NCBI RefSeq assembly: GCF_012034175.1
Contig: NZ_JAATEJ010000013.1
Span: forward strand, 124,001-188,000
Origin: Actinacidiphila epipremni
GTDB taxonomy: Bacteria; Actinomycetota; Actinomycetes; Streptomycetales; Streptomycetaceae
Reading direction: 5' to 3'
DNA length: 64,000 nt
Below, piece by piece: positions 8,656 through 17,680 of this stretch; positions within the stretch are counted from its first letter, which is position 1; every line of letters begins with the position of its first letter. The translations under genes and the position numbers were made by a program. The notes beneath the pieces are model-generated. The model did no database searches. It was not told where the DNA came from and saw only the letters and a list, made by a program, of their open reading frames with translations.

Positions 8656-8677
8656 TTGACGCATCCCATCGCGTCAA
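8656..8677. promoter_or_regulatory. 22-bp inverted repeat TTGACGC-N8-GCGTCAA
   Basis: Perfect 7-base arms with an 8-base spacer end 20 bases before the ATG of the small ORF at 8698. Position and symmetry suggest a dimeric repressor site, or a structured leader covering the start. Confidence 0.4.
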
Positions 8678-8697
8678 CCGAGAGACGAGGGGGCGCC

Positions 8698-8871
8698 ATG
8701 GACGCGTTCACCACCGGAATCCTGCAGCGCATACACACCACGGAGTCGGATCTGCGCAGGGCGCGCGAGACCGGCGACGAGTTCCTTGTCGAAGTCGAGC
8801 AAGGTGAGCTGGACGATCTGCGCAGGCTCGCAGCGGAGCACGGCGTGGACGTACGGCCCAAGGTCGCCTGA
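8698..8871 (+). CDS. Small acidic protein of unknown function
   Basis: A 57-residue ORF starting at ATG 8698 behind GAGACGAGG. It is predicted to be helical and charged (TESDLRRARETGDEF, VEQGELDDLRRLAAEHG) with no membrane segment or cysteine. It is divergent from cutRS and ends just before a strong hairpin, which supports a real, separately terminated gene. Small proteins of this look lie next to cutR in Streptomyces as I recall. No function can be assigned. Confidence 0.7.
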   Translation: MDAFTTGILQRIHTTESDLRRARETGDEFLVEVEQGELDDLRRLAAEHGVDVRPKVA

Positions 8872-8888
8872 CCGACCCCCGAGCCGCA

Positions 8889-8918
8889 CGCCCCGGCCCC
8901 TGGGAGGGAGCCGGGGCG
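8889..8918 (+). terminator. Hairpin after the small ORF
   Basis: Nine-base perfect arms (CGCCCCGGC at 8889-8897, complement at 8910-8918) with a 12-base loop, starting 18 bases after the small ORF stop and followed by TT. Confidence 0.7.
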
Positions 8919-9004
8919 TTCGCATGCCCGGGGCCGGGCCCGGGCGGGGCCAGGGAAGGCGGGCGCGGGCCCGACGGGCTGGGGCGCGGGCCCGGGCGGG
9001 GGCG

Positions 9005-9841
9005 TCAGTCGTGCCAGGCGCCCAGCTCGTCCAGCAGCGTCTGCAGCGGCTCGAACAGCCCGCTCGGCGCCGCCACCGTCAGCTCGCCCGAGGCCCGCTC
9101 GCCGGGCCGGCCGCCGGTGCGGGCGCCGGCCTCCCGGGCGAAGAGGTCGCCCGCGGCCAGGTCCCACGGGTTCAGGCCGCGCTCGTAGTAGGCGTCCAGC
9201 CGCCCGCAGCCGACGTCGGCCAGGTCGATCGCCGCCGACCCGGCCCGCCGGATGTCCCGCACCCGCGGCAGCAGCCGGGCCGCCACCTGGGCCTGGGCGG
9301 CGCGCCGCTCGGTGAGGTAGCCGAAGCCGGTGGCGACCAGCGCCTGCGCCATGTCCGGCGCGGGCCGGCAGCGGGCCCGCACCCCGCCCACGTAGGCGCC
9401 GCCGCCGAGCACGGCCTGGTAGGTCTCGCCGCGCATCGGCGCCTCGACGACGCCGACGACGACCTCGCCGTCCTTCTCCGCGGCGATGCTGACCGACCAC
9501 GACGGCAGCCCGTAGAGGTAGTTCACCGTGCCGTCCAGCGGGTCCACGATCCACCGCACCCCGCTGGTGCCCGCGGTGCTGGCGCCCTCCTCGCCGAGGA
9601 CCCCGTCGTGCGGGCGGGCCCGCTCGATGCAGGTGGTGATCAGCTTCTCGGCGGCGATGTCCATCTCGGTCACCACGTCGATCGGGCTGGACTTGGTCGC
9701 GGCGACCCCCAGGTCGGCGGGCCGGCCGTCGCGCAGCAGGGCGCCGGCCCGGCGGGCGGCGTCCAGCGCGATCTCCAGCAGCTCCGCGTACGGGCCGGCG
9801 TCCGGCGCTCCGGTGCTCACGGCGTTCTCCTCGGTCCCCAT
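9005..9841 (-). CDS. Inositol-monophosphatase family phosphatase
   Basis: A 278-residue Mg-dependent sugar-phosphate phosphatase. The family metal-site motifs appear in order: GEEG mid-protein, WIVDPLDGTVNYLYG, and the C-terminal NPWDLAAGDLFAREAG. IMPase-family enzymes dephosphorylate inositol phosphate, histidinol phosphate or related substrates; sequence does not decide which. Starts at ATG 9841, 10 bases after the ferrochelatase stop, so both genes are probably co-transcribed. The pairing of hemH with an IMPase gene is usual in Streptomyces as I recall it. Confidence 0.92.
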   Translation of the reverse strand: MGTEENAVSTGAPDAGPYAELLEIALDAARRAGALLRDGRPADLGVAATKSSPIDVVTEMDIAAEKLITTCIERARPHDGVLGEEGASTAGTSGVRWIVDPLDGTVNYLYGLPSWSVSIAAEKDGEVVVGVVEAPMRGETYQAVLGGGAYVGGVRARCRPAPDMAQALVATGFGYLTERRAAQAQVAARLLPRVRDIRRAGSAAIDLADVGCGRLDAYYERGLNPWDLAAGDLFAREAGARTGGRPGERASGELTVAAPSGLFEPLQTLLDELGAWHD

Positions 9842-9851
9842 GGGTTCCCCC

Positions 9852-11012
9852 TCAGTCCCTGCCCGCGGCGGCGGGCAGCGGTGTCCTGGCCGGGCAGCAG
9901 CCCGCCGGGCACACGTCGTGGCTCGGGCCGAGCGCGCCCAGCGCGCAGCGCTCCGGTGCCCTGCCCTGTTCGGTGGCGGCCCGCTCCAGGACCAGCTCGC
10001 GTACGGCGGCGGCGAAGCGCGGGTCGGCCCCGACGGTGGCGGCGCGGGCGACCGGCAGGCCCAGCTCGGCGGCCTTGGCGGCGGCCTCGGTGTCCAGGTC
10101 GTACTTCACCTCCATGTGGTCGGAGACGAAGCCGATGGGCACCATCACGACCGCGGGCGCCCCGTCGGCGGCCTGCTGCTCCAGGTGGTCGCAGATGTCG
10201 GGCTCCAGCCACGGGACGGAGGGGGCGCCGCTGCGCGACTGGTAGACCAGCTCCCAGGGCCGCTCGACGCCGTCCGCGGCGCGTACCGCCTCGGCGACCA
10301 CCCGGGCGGTGTCCAGGTGCTGGGCGACGTAGGCGCCGCCGTCGCCGTGGCCCGCCACCGGGCCCGAGGTGTCGGCGGCGGCAGTCGGGATGGAGTGGGT
10401 GCAGAAGGCCAGCCGCGCGCCGTCCCTGACCTCGGGCGGCAGCGCGGCGAGCGCGGCGAGCGTCGAGTCGACCATGGGCCCGACGAAACCGGGGTGGTTG
10501 AAGTAGTGCCGCAGCTTGTCGACCCGCGGGGCGGCCCGGCCCTCCTCGCCGAGCACGGCGAGCGCGGCGGCCAGGTTCTCGCGGTACTGCCGGCAGCCGG
10601 AGTACGAGGCGTAGGCGCTGGTGGCCAGCACCAGGACGCGGCGGTGGCCGGCGTCGGAGATCTCCCGCAGGGTGTCGGTCAGGTAGGGCGCCCAGTTGCG
10701 GTTGCCCCAGTAGACGGGCAGGTCGAGGCCGTGCTCGGCGAAGTCCTTGCGCAGCACGTCGAGCAGCTCGCGGTTCTGCGCGTTGATCGGGCTGACGCCG
10801 CCGAACAGGAAGTAGTGCCGGCCGACCTCCTTCAGGCGCTCGCGGGGGATGCCGCGACCGCGTGTGACGTTCTCCAGGAACGGCACGACGTCGTCGGGGC
10901 CCTCGGGGCCGCCGAAGGACAGCAGCAGCAGGGCGTCGTACGGCGCCGGGCCGCCGGTCGGCGCGCCGTTCCCGGGCGCGGGGGTGTCGGGCGTGGGTGA
11001 CTGCACTGGCAT
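9852..11012 (-). CDS. hemH: Ferrochelatase (coproporphyrin ferrochelatase type)
   Basis: A 386-residue cytosolic or membrane-associated enzyme inserting iron into a porphyrin. Family features: LLLLSFGGPEGPDDVVPFLENV at the N-terminus, GGVSPINAQN, the catalytic-histidine region LAFCTHSIPT, and VPIGFVSDHMEVKYDLD. Actinobacteria use the coproporphyrin-dependent pathway, so the substrate is likely coproporphyrin III (CpfC). The C-terminus has cysteines (CALGALGPSHDVCPAGCC) resembling the 2Fe-2S cluster tail known in some actinobacterial ferrochelatases. ATG 11012 is chosen because it leaves a short proline-rich lead before the domain and a 99-base divergent region to the MFS gene. Confidence 0.95.
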   Translation of the reverse strand: MPVQSPTPDTPAPGNGAPTGGPAPYDALLLLSFGGPEGPDDVVPFLENVTRGRGIPRERLKEVGRHYFLFGGVSPINAQNRELLDVLRKDFAEHGLDLPVYWGNRNWAPYLTDTLREISDAGHRRVLVLATSAYASYSGCRQYRENLAAALAVLGEEGRAAPRVDKLRHYFNHPGFVGPMVDSTLAALAALPPEVRDGARLAFCTHSIPTAAADTSGPVAGHGDGGAYVAQHLDTARVVAEAVRAADGVERPWELVYQSRSGAPSVPWLEPDICDHLEQQAADGAPAVVMVPIGFVSDHMEVKYDLDTEAAAKAAELGLPVARAATVGADPRFAAAVRELVLERAATEQGRAPERCALGALGPSHDVCPAGCCPARTPLPAAAGRD

Positions 11013-11111
11013 GGTCTTGATCCTGCCACCCGGTGGGGCACGGCGGGAAAACCGGTTGCCGGGCTCCGTAAGCTGTGGAGACCAGCCGTAGTCCTTACCG
11101 GGAGCACCACC

Positions 11112-12386
11112 GTGAGCAGCCCCTACCGTGCGATCTTCGCCGCCCCGGGCAGCCGGGCGTTCTCCGCGGCGGGGCTGGTGGGGCGGATGCCGCTGTCCAT
11201 GCTGGGCATCGGCATCGTGACGATGATCTCGCAGATCACCGGGCAGTACGGGCTCGCCGGCGCGCTGTCGGCGACCATGGCCCTGTCCACGGCGGTGCTC
11301 GGCCCGTACATCTCGCGGCTGGTGGACCGGCACGGGCAGGCGCGGGTGCTGCGGCCGGCGGGGGCCGTCGCCGTGCTGTCGGTGGCCGTGCTGCTGCTGG
11401 GGGTGCGGGCCGGGGCGCCGCATTGGCTGTACTTCGTGTGCGCGGCCGGGGTCGGCACGACGCCGAGCGTGGGCGCGATGGTGCGGGCCCGCTGGTCGGC
11501 GATCCACCGCGGAGCGCCGGAACTTCTGCACACCGCTTATTCGTTCGAGTCAGTGGTGGACGAGATCGTCTTCATCGTCGGCCCGATCCTCTCCATCGGG
11601 CTGTGCACGGTCTGGTTCGCCGAGGCGGGGCCGCTGCTGGCCGCCGTCTTCCTGGGTACCGGCGTGCTGCTGCTGGCCGCGCAGCGCGGCACCGAGCCGC
11701 AGCCGCATCCGCGCGCCCACCACGCGGGCGGTTCGGCGCTGCGGGCACCGGGCATGCCGGTGCTCGTCGTCGTGTTCGCCGGCACGGGCGCGATGTTCGG
11801 CGCGGTCGAGGTGAACACCCTGGCCTTCGCCGACGAGCGCGGCCACAAGGCGCTGGCGAGCCTGGTGCTGGCGACGTACGCGCTCGGCTCGTGCCTGGCG
11901 GGCGTGGTCTTCGGGCTGCTGCGGCCCGGGGGCAGCGCCCGCGGCCGGTTCCTGCTGGGCGTCACCTTGATGGCGGTGAGTATGATCCCGCCACTACTGG
12001 TCGGGAACCTGGCGCTCCTGGCCGTGGCGCTGTTCTGCTCGGGCCTGGCCGTCGCGCCCACCATGGCGACGTCGATGAGCCTGGTGGAGCGGCTGGTACC
12101 GCGGGCGCGGCTGACCGAGGGCATCGCGTGGACCTCCACGGGCCTGGCGGTCGGGGTGTCCCTGGGGGCCGCGCTCGCCGGGCGGGTGACCGACCGGAGC
12201 GGCGCCTCGGCGGCGTTCGCGGTATCGGCCGGCGCGGCGTTCCTCGCCGCGGCGGCGGCAGGTCTCGGGTACCGCCGGCTGCGGCCGGCGCCGGAGCGGG
12301 AGGACGTGCACGGTGGGTACGACGACGACGGCAGGCAGGACGGGCCCGCGCCCGGCGCGCTCGAAGGACGCGGGGACCTGGCGTAA
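11112..12386 (+). CDS. MFS transporter
   Basis: A 424-residue integral membrane protein with about 12 hydrophobic segments in two halves around a charged central loop (RGTEPQPHPRAHHAGG, residues 196-211). The loop between helices 2 and 3 carries SRLVDRHGQARVL, a version of the MFS GxxxDRxGRR motif. The C-terminal 40 residues are hydrophilic. It starts at GTG 11112 and its end overlaps the oxidase gene by 74 bases, so the two are surely linked. Probably a proton-driven exporter; the substrate is unknown. Confidence 0.88.
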   Translation: MSSPYRAIFAAPGSRAFSAAGLVGRMPLSMLGIGIVTMISQITGQYGLAGALSATMALSTAVLGPYISRLVDRHGQARVLRPAGAVAVLSVAVLLLGVRAGAPHWLYFVCAAGVGTTPSVGAMVRARWSAIHRGAPELLHTAYSFESVVDEIVFIVGPILSIGLCTVWFAEAGPLLAAVFLGTGVLLLAAQRGTEPQPHPRAHHAGGSALRAPGMPVLVVVFAGTGAMFGAVEVNTLAFADERGHKALASLVLATYALGSCLAGVVFGLLRPGGSARGRFLLGVTLMAVSMIPPLLVGNLALLAVALFCSGLAVAPTMATSMSLVERLVPRARLTEGIAWTSTGLAVGVSLGAALAGRVTDRSGASAAFAVSAGAAFLAAAAAGLGYRRLRPAPEREDVHGGYDDDGRQDGPAPGALEGRGDLA

Positions 12387-13665
12387 CTGGGCCGGGAACG
12401 TCGCCGCGCGCCCGGCGCGGATCGCGACGCCCGCCTCCGCGGAGGAACTGGCCGCGGTGCTGCGCAAGGCCGCCGCGGACGGCCTGACGGCCAAGGCGGT
12501 GGGCTCCGGGCACTCCTTCACCTCGGCCGCCGCCACCGGCGGGGTGCTGATCCGCCCCGAGGGCCTGACCGCGATCCGCGCCATCGACCGCGCGGCCGGC
12601 ACGGTCACCGCCGAGGCGGGGGTGCAGCTCAAGCAGCTCAACGCGGCGCTGGCCGCCGAGCGCCTGTCGCTGACCAACATGGGCGACATCATGGACCAGA
12701 CGGTCGCCGGCGCCGTCAGCACCGGCACGCACGGCACCGGCCGCGACTCGGGCGCGATCGCCGCGCAGATCACCGCGCTGGAACTGGTGACGGCCGACGG
12801 CTCGGTCCTCACCTGCTCGGCGCAGCAGCACCCGGAGGTCTTCGCCGCCGCCCGGGTCGGGCTGGGCGCGCTCGGCGTCATCAGCGCGGTCACCTTCGCG
12901 GTGGAGCCGGTCTTCCTGCTGACCGCCCGGGAGGAGCCGATGTCCTTCGACCGGGTGATGTCGGACTTCGCCGCGCTGACGGCGGAGAACGAGCACTTCG
13001 AGTTCTACTGGTTCCCCCACACTGACAACTGCAACACCAAGCGGAACAACCGCAGTCAGGGGCCCGCGGCGCCGCTTCCCGCGGTCCGCGGCTGGATCGA
13101 CGACGAACTCCTCTCCAACGGGGTCTTCCAGGCCGCCTGCGCGGTCGGCAGGGCCGCTCCCAAGGCCATTCCCGGCATCGCCCGGATATCCAGCCGCGCG
13201 CTGTCGGCCCGTACGTACACCGACATCCCGTACAAGGTCTTCACCAGCCCGCGCCGGGTGCGCTTCGTGGAGATGGAGTACGCGGTGCCGCGGGAGGCCG
13301 CGGTGGACGCGGTGCGGGCGGTCAAGGCGATGGTGGAGCGGTCCGACCTGCGGATCAGCTTCCCGGTGGAGGTTCGGGTCGCGCCGGCCGACGACATCAC
13401 GCTGTCGACGGCGTCGGGGCGGGACAGCGCGTACATCGCGGTGCATATGTACCGGGGCAGCCGGTATCAGGAGTACTTCACCGCGGTGGAGAAAATCATG
13501 ACGGAACGGGACGGACGCCCGCACTGGGGGAAGATGCACACCCGTGACGCGGAGTATTTCCGCGCCGTTTATCCGCGCTTCGCCGAATTCACCGAGCTGC
13601 GCGATCGGTTGGACCCCGGGCGGCTGTTCGCGAACGACTACCTCAGGCGGGTGCTGGGTTCGTAG
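12313..13665 (+). CDS. FAD-linked sugar-1,4-lactone oxidase
   Basis: A 450-residue oxidase of the vanillyl-alcohol-oxidase fold. The N-terminal FAD domain has AVGSGHSFTSAA, where H67 is the residue that covalently carries FAD in this family, and the STGTHGTGRDSG loop. The C-terminal lactone-oxidase domain ends with PHWGKMHTRDAEYF and LDPGRLFANDYL, typical of D-arabinono-1,4-lactone and related oxidases, which oxidise a sugar or sugar lactone with oxygen. The GTG start at 12313 lies inside the MFS gene; a later start would remove FAD-domain residues. The substrate is inferred only to the level of a polyol or lactone. Confidence 0.88.
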   Translation: MGTTTTAGRTGPRPARSKDAGTWRNWAGNVAARPARIATPASAEELAAVLRKAAADGLTAKAVGSGHSFTSAAATGGVLIRPEGLTAIRAIDRAAGTVTAEAGVQLKQLNAALAAERLSLTNMGDIMDQTVAGAVSTGTHGTGRDSGAIAAQITALELVTADGSVLTCSAQQHPEVFAAARVGLGALGVISAVTFAVEPVFLLTAREEPMSFDRVMSDFAALTAENEHFEFYWFPHTDNCNTKRNNRSQGPAAPLPAVRGWIDDELLSNGVFQAACAVGRAAPKAIPGIARISSRALSARTYTDIPYKVFTSPRRVRFVEMEYAVPREAAVDAVRAVKAMVERSDLRISFPVEVRVAPADDITLSTASGRDSAYIAVHMYRGSRYQEYFTAVEKIMTERDGRPHWGKMHTRDAEYFRAVYPRFAEFTELRDRLDPGRLFANDYLRRVLGS

Positions 13666-14050
13666 GATTTCGCCCTATTTGCCCCGGGCGGTTCACTCCC
13701 AGGAGTGAGCCGCGTCACCCAACTCCCCTCCGGCGCACCACAACTGGCGGCGTTGCAGCCGCCCTGCGGTGGCCCAAATGGAGTACCGTGACGAGTCCGT
13801 GCTCCCGGTCGCCCGTCCGGTCGCCCGGACGAAGGGGAGGTTGGCTGCGTCGGCGACTCGTCCCGCTCTGCGCCGAGCGGTCACCCTGGGTGGCCAATCG
13901 ATCACCGTCCCATAACGGCGTGTCACCATGTTGTGCCGACACGCCGGGCAACTCTGCAAGGTTGTGGCACGCTGCACCCGGGCAGGCCACACTCGTCCAA
14001 CGGGAGCAGCGACGCATCGGACGTCGGCAGGCACCACCCGGGAGGTAATC
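13666..14050. other. 385-base sepH leader and promoter region
   Basis: No gene is visible. A near-perfect 26-base hairpin (13688-13713, TCACTCC around a two-base turn) follows the oxidase gene and may terminate it. A second hairpin with perfect arms CGGCGTGTC and GACACGCCG lies at 13916-13924 and 13938-13946. A GGAGG ribosome site is at 14041-14045. Confidence 0.6.
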
Positions 14051-15154
14051 GTGCCCGAACTGCGCGTCGTGGCCGTCAGCAACGACGGCACACGACTGGT
14101 GCTCAAGGCTGCCGACAGCACGGAATACACACTCCCGATCGACGAGCGGCTGCGCGCCGCCGTGCGCAACGACCGCGCGCGGCTCGGCCAGATCGAGATC
14201 GAGGTCGAGAGCCATCTGCGGCCCCGGGACATCCAGGCGCGGATACGCGCGGGTGCCTCCGCCGAGGAGGTCGCGCAGATGGCCGGCATCCCGGTGGAGC
14301 GGGTACGCCGCTTCGAGGGCCCCGTGCTGGCCGAGCGCGCCTTCATGGCCGAGCGGGCCAGGAAGACCCCCGTACGGCGGCAGGGCGAGAGCACCGGGCC
14401 GCAGCTCGGGGAGGCGGTGGCCGAGCGGCTGCTGATGCGCGGCGCGGAGAAGGAGACCGTGCTGTGGGACTCCTGGCGGCGCGACGACGGTACGTGGGAG
14501 GTGCTGCTGGTCTACCGGGTCGCCGGTGAGCCGCACTCGGCGAGCTGGACGTACGACCCGCCGCGGCGGCTCGTGCAGGCCGTCGACGACGAGGCCAGGT
14601 CGCTCATCGGCGAGACCACGCAGGCGCAGGCGCAGGAGCCGAGCTTCCCGTTCGTGCCGCGGATCGCGCGGCTGCCGCGCGAGCGCACGATGGACCGGGC
14701 GCTGGACCGGCCCTCGGACCGGACCGAGCGGCCGGAGCGCCCGGAGCGGCCCGAGCGGCAGGACCGCGAGTCCGGCCGTACGGCGGCGTCCGCGCGGGCC
14801 GACGAGCGGGCCGGTACGGAGCCGGAGGAGCGCGACTCGCTGACCAGCCTGCTGGAGGCGGTGCCGAGCTTCCGCGGCGACATGGTCGTGCCCGCCCCGC
14901 CCACCACCCCGCCGGACCAGGCCCCCGCCCAGGAGCCCGCCGCCGAGGCCGAGGAGCCCGCCGCCCCGGCCGCCTCCGCGGGCTCCGCCTACGCGGACGT
15001 CCTCATGCCCCGCGCGGTCGCGGGCCACCGCGACCGCCTCATCGGCACGACCGACCGCCAGGCCGAGGCGGACGGCGTCCGCCCCGGCCGCCGCGCGACC
15101 GTTCCCAGCTGGGACGAGATCGTCTTCGGCAGCCGCCGCAAGAAGCAGGAGTAG
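14051..15154 (+). CDS. sepH: Cell-division protein SepH (DUF3071)
   Basis: A 367-residue protein. The N-terminal 180 residues form the DUF3071 domain with a helix-turn-helix (RIRAGASAEEVAQMAGIPVERV). A long disordered middle is rich in RPERPERPERQ and PA repeats. The C-terminus ends with PSWDEIVFGSRRKKQE, the conserved tail. SepH from S. venezuelae was shown to bind FtsZ and stimulate its assembly during sporulation septation. GTG 14051 has GGAGG six bases ahead. The gene is followed by a repeat array rather than by a coupled gene. Confidence 0.93.
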   Translation: MPELRVVAVSNDGTRLVLKAADSTEYTLPIDERLRAAVRNDRARLGQIEIEVESHLRPRDIQARIRAGASAEEVAQMAGIPVERVRRFEGPVLAERAFMAERARKTPVRRQGESTGPQLGEAVAERLLMRGAEKETVLWDSWRRDDGTWEVLLVYRVAGEPHSASWTYDPPRRLVQAVDDEARSLIGETTQAQAQEPSFPFVPRIARLPRERTMDRALDRPSDRTERPERPERPERQDRESGRTAASARADERAGTEPEERDSLTSLLEAVPSFRGDMVVPAPPTTPPDQAPAQEPAAEAEEPAAPAASAGSAYADVLMPRAVAGHRDRLIGTTDRQAEADGVRPGRRATVPSWDEIVFGSRRKKQE

Positions 15155-15935
15155 CCCCCTGCCTTGAGGGCTCCCGCCCACGCCCCGACCTCGCGGCTGC
15201 GCCGCGGGGTGCCTTTTCGGGTGCGCGGGGACTGCGTGACCAGCCAGACGCGACCCGCAGGTCGCCACCGCCCCAAAGGAACAGTCCGGTCTGATCCGGA
15301 CCACCGGCCGGTGGACGGCTGAGCGCGCAGTTCCCCGCGCCCCTGGTGTGCCGACGTCCGGCGCCAAGTCGCCCAGCCAACGGGGTCTGCGGCTGCGCCG
15401 CCGGGTCTTTTTCAGGGGCGCGAGGAACTGCACGACCAACCACACTCGACCCGCACGTCGCCACCGGCCCGAAGGGGCAGTCCGGTCCGCTCCGGACCAC
15501 CGGCCGGTGGTGGGTTGCGCGCGCAGTTCCCCGCGCCCCTGATGTGGTGGCGGTCCGTCGCCACGCTGCGGCTGTACCGCACGGGGTCGCGGCTGCGTCG
15601 CCGACCAGCAAACCAGGGGCGCGGGGAACTGCGCGACCAACCACACTCAGCCCGCACGTCGCCACCGCCCCAAAGGGGCAGTCCGGTCCGATCCGGACCA
15701 CCGGCCGGTGGACGGTTGCGCGCGCAGTTCCCCGCGCCCCTGATGTGGTGGCGGTCCGTCGCCACGCTGCGGCTGCACCGCACGGGGTCGCGGCTGCGTC
15801 GCCGACCAGCAAACCAGGGGCGCGGGGAACTGCGCGGCCAGCCACACTCCGCCTGCACGTCGTCACCGGCCCGAAGGGGCAGTTCCGTCCGGACCGGGCC
15901 ACCGGTCGTTCACTGGCCCCCCGGCGCAGCCGGGG
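15155..15935. repeat. 201-bp tandem repeat array with inverted GC-rich termini
   Basis: About three and a half diverged units of period 201 bases fill the gap between sepH and the sulfurtransferase. Units begin with AGGGGCGCGGGGAACTGCGC or a close variant at about 15219, 15414, 15615 and 15816, continue through GGGGCAGTCCGGTCCG and CCACCGGCCGGTGG, and end with GCGCAGTTCCCCGCGCCCCT, the inverted complement of the unit start. The last two full units are almost identical and the first is the most decayed. This resembles the intergenic repeated palindromes scattered through Streptomyces genomes. Because 201 is divisible by three, long false reading frames appear on both strands. Confidence 0.9.
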
Positions 15936-16760
15936 TCAGCCGGGGGTGGGGCCCGTGGCGATGGGGAGGGAGTGGGTGGTCCATTCGCTCCAGGAGCCGG
16001 GGTAGAGGGCCGCGGGGATGCCGGATTCGGCGAGGGCGAGGATTTGTTGCGCGGCGGAGACGCCGGAGCCGCAGTAGACGGCGACCTCGCGGTCGGGGGT
16101 GGCGCCGAGGGCGGTGAAGCGGGCCGCCAGGTCACCCGCCGGGAGGAACGTGCCGTCGGGGGTGAGGTTCTCCGTCGTGGGGGCGCTCACCGCGCCGGGG
16201 ATGTGGCCCGCGACGGAGTCGATCGGCTCGACCTCGCCCCGGTAGCGCTCCCCCGCCCGCGCGTCGAGCAGCAGCCCCGTACGGGCCACCTCCGCCGCGC
16301 CGGCGGCGTCGAGCACCGGCATGCCGCCCGGCCGCGGCGTGAAGTCGCCCTCGCCCGGCGGCGGCTCCTCCGTGCTCAGCGGCAGCCCCGCCGCGCGCCA
16401 CGCGGCGAGCCCGCCGTCCAGGACGCGCACCCTGCGGTGGCCGGTCCAGCGCAGCAGCCACCAGGCCCGCGCCGGGCCCCATCCGTTCCCGTCGTCGTAG
16501 ACGACGACGTCCCGCTCCGTGAAAACGCCCGCCGCGCGCATCGCCGCCCCGAACTCCTCCGCGTCCGGCAGCGGATGGCGCCCGCCGGGACCGGGCGGCG
16601 CGGCGAGCGTCGCGTCGAGGTCCACGTAACGCGCCCCGGGGATGTGCCCCTTGGCGTATTCGCCGTGCCCGGGCGGCCCGCCCATCCGGTAACGCACGTC
16701 GAGCAGCACGGGTTTCACGGGCGCGGCGGCGAGCTCCCGCGCGGTGATGATGAATTCCAT
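15936..16760 (-). CDS. Sulfurtransferase, 3-mercaptopyruvate type
   Basis: A 274-residue protein with two rhodanese domains. The first (to about residue 130) is catalytically silent; the second has C230 in the active loop CGSGVSA. A CG[ST]GV[ST]A loop is the form found in 3-mercaptopyruvate sulfurtransferases, whereas thiosulfate-specific rhodaneses have CRKGVT. It would transfer sulfur from mercaptopyruvate to thiols or cyanide in the cytosol. ATG 16760 begins MEFIITARELAA, the normal family start. Divergent from the VOC gene. Confidence 0.92.
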   Translation of the reverse strand: MEFIITARELAAAPVKPVLLDVRYRMGGPPGHGEYAKGHIPGARYVDLDATLAAPPGPGGRHPLPDAEEFGAAMRAAGVFTERDVVVYDDGNGWGPARAWWLLRWTGHRRVRVLDGGLAAWRAAGLPLSTEEPPPGEGDFTPRPGGMPVLDAAGAAEVARTGLLLDARAGERYRGEVEPIDSVAGHIPGAVSAPTTENLTPDGTFLPAGDLAARFTALGATPDREVAVYCGSGVSAAQQILALAESGIPAALYPGSWSEWTTHSLPIATGPTPG

Positions 16761-16896
16761 GCGCCTATTGTGGAGCCGTGGCCGACGCCTGCGGCGCGGC
16801 CGGGCCGCGCGCCACCCTCCGGGGTGCGACGATCACTGTGCCGACTCCCGCCGAACGCCGGGCAGGCAGCGGGCTGCCCATGAGGAGAGCGCATCC

Positions 16897-17673
16897 ATGA
16901 CGACCGACGTACGGACCCGGCGCCGGCCCGGCACCCCTTGCTGGGCGAGCCTCATGGCGGGCCGGGCCGGCCAGGCCCGGGATTTCTACGGGGCGCTGTT
17001 CGGCTGGGAGTTCACCGCGGGTCCGCCGCAGCTCGGCGCGTACATGCTGGCGGTGCGCGACGGCCTGCGGGTCGCCGGCATCGGCGAGGCCCCGCCGGAG
17101 CCGCACCGCCCGGTGTCCTGGACGACGATGCTCGCCGCCGACGACGTGGACCGCGCCGCGGAGCTCGTGCGCGAGTGCGGCGGCACCGTGGGCATCGGCC
17201 CGCTCAACGTCGGCGACGACGGCCGGCTCGCGATCGCCGTGGACCCGTCCGGCGCGGTCTTCGGCATCTGGCAGGGCGGGCTGTTCAGCGGCGCGGAGGC
17301 CGCCGGTGTGCCGGGCAGCGTCGGCTGGAGCGAGCTGGTGACGCAGGACGCCGCGATGGTGGGGAAGTTCTACGAGGCCGTCTTCGGCCTCGGCCTGGAG
17401 CGCACCGGCGAGGCGCCGGACGCCGACCGGGCGGTGCTGACGGTCGGCGGCAACGCGGTCGCCGGCATCCGCGGGCTCGGCCGGGCGCTGCCGCGCGACC
17501 GCGGGGCGCACTGGATGACGAGCTTCGCGGTCGCGGACATCGACGCCGTCTCCCGGCTCGCCGTACGGCTCGGCGGCCGGGTGCTCACCCCGTCGCACCC
17601 GGGCCCCTACGGGCCCACGACCACGCTCGCGGACCCCGAGGGCTCGCCCTTCTGCCTGCTGACCCTCCCGTAA
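16897..17673 (+). CDS. Two-domain VOC (glyoxalase-fold) protein
   Basis: A 258-residue protein made of two vicinal-oxygen-chelate repeats: residues about 12-125 (CWASLMAGRAGQARDFYGALFGWEF to DPSGAVFGIWQ) and about 137-258 (SVGWSELVTQDAAMVGKFYEAVFG to DPEGSPFCLL). The paired DFYGALFGW and KFYEAVFG motifs are characteristic of the CFP32-like family, common in actinomycetes and often annotated as hydroxylases without proof. ATG 16897 follows GAGGAGAG. It is the last gene of the left core before the carbohydrate island. Confidence 0.88.
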   Translation: MTTDVRTRRRPGTPCWASLMAGRAGQARDFYGALFGWEFTAGPPQLGAYMLAVRDGLRVAGIGEAPPEPHRPVSWTTMLAADDVDRAAELVRECGGTVGIGPLNVGDDGRLAIAVDPSGAVFGIWQGGLFSGAEAAGVPGSVGWSELVTQDAAMVGKFYEAVFGLGLERTGEAPDADRAVLTVGGNAVAGIRGLGRALPRDRGAHWMTSFAVADIDAVSRLAVRLGGRVLTPSHPGPYGPTTTLADPEGSPFCLLTLP

Positions 17674-17680
17674 GCGGCCC

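Noticed and set aside
15346..16117. Long open frames with 67-residue repeats across the tandem array
   Set aside because: The 201-base unit is divisible by three, so any frame without a stop repeats; no ribosome site, and frames are open on both strands.
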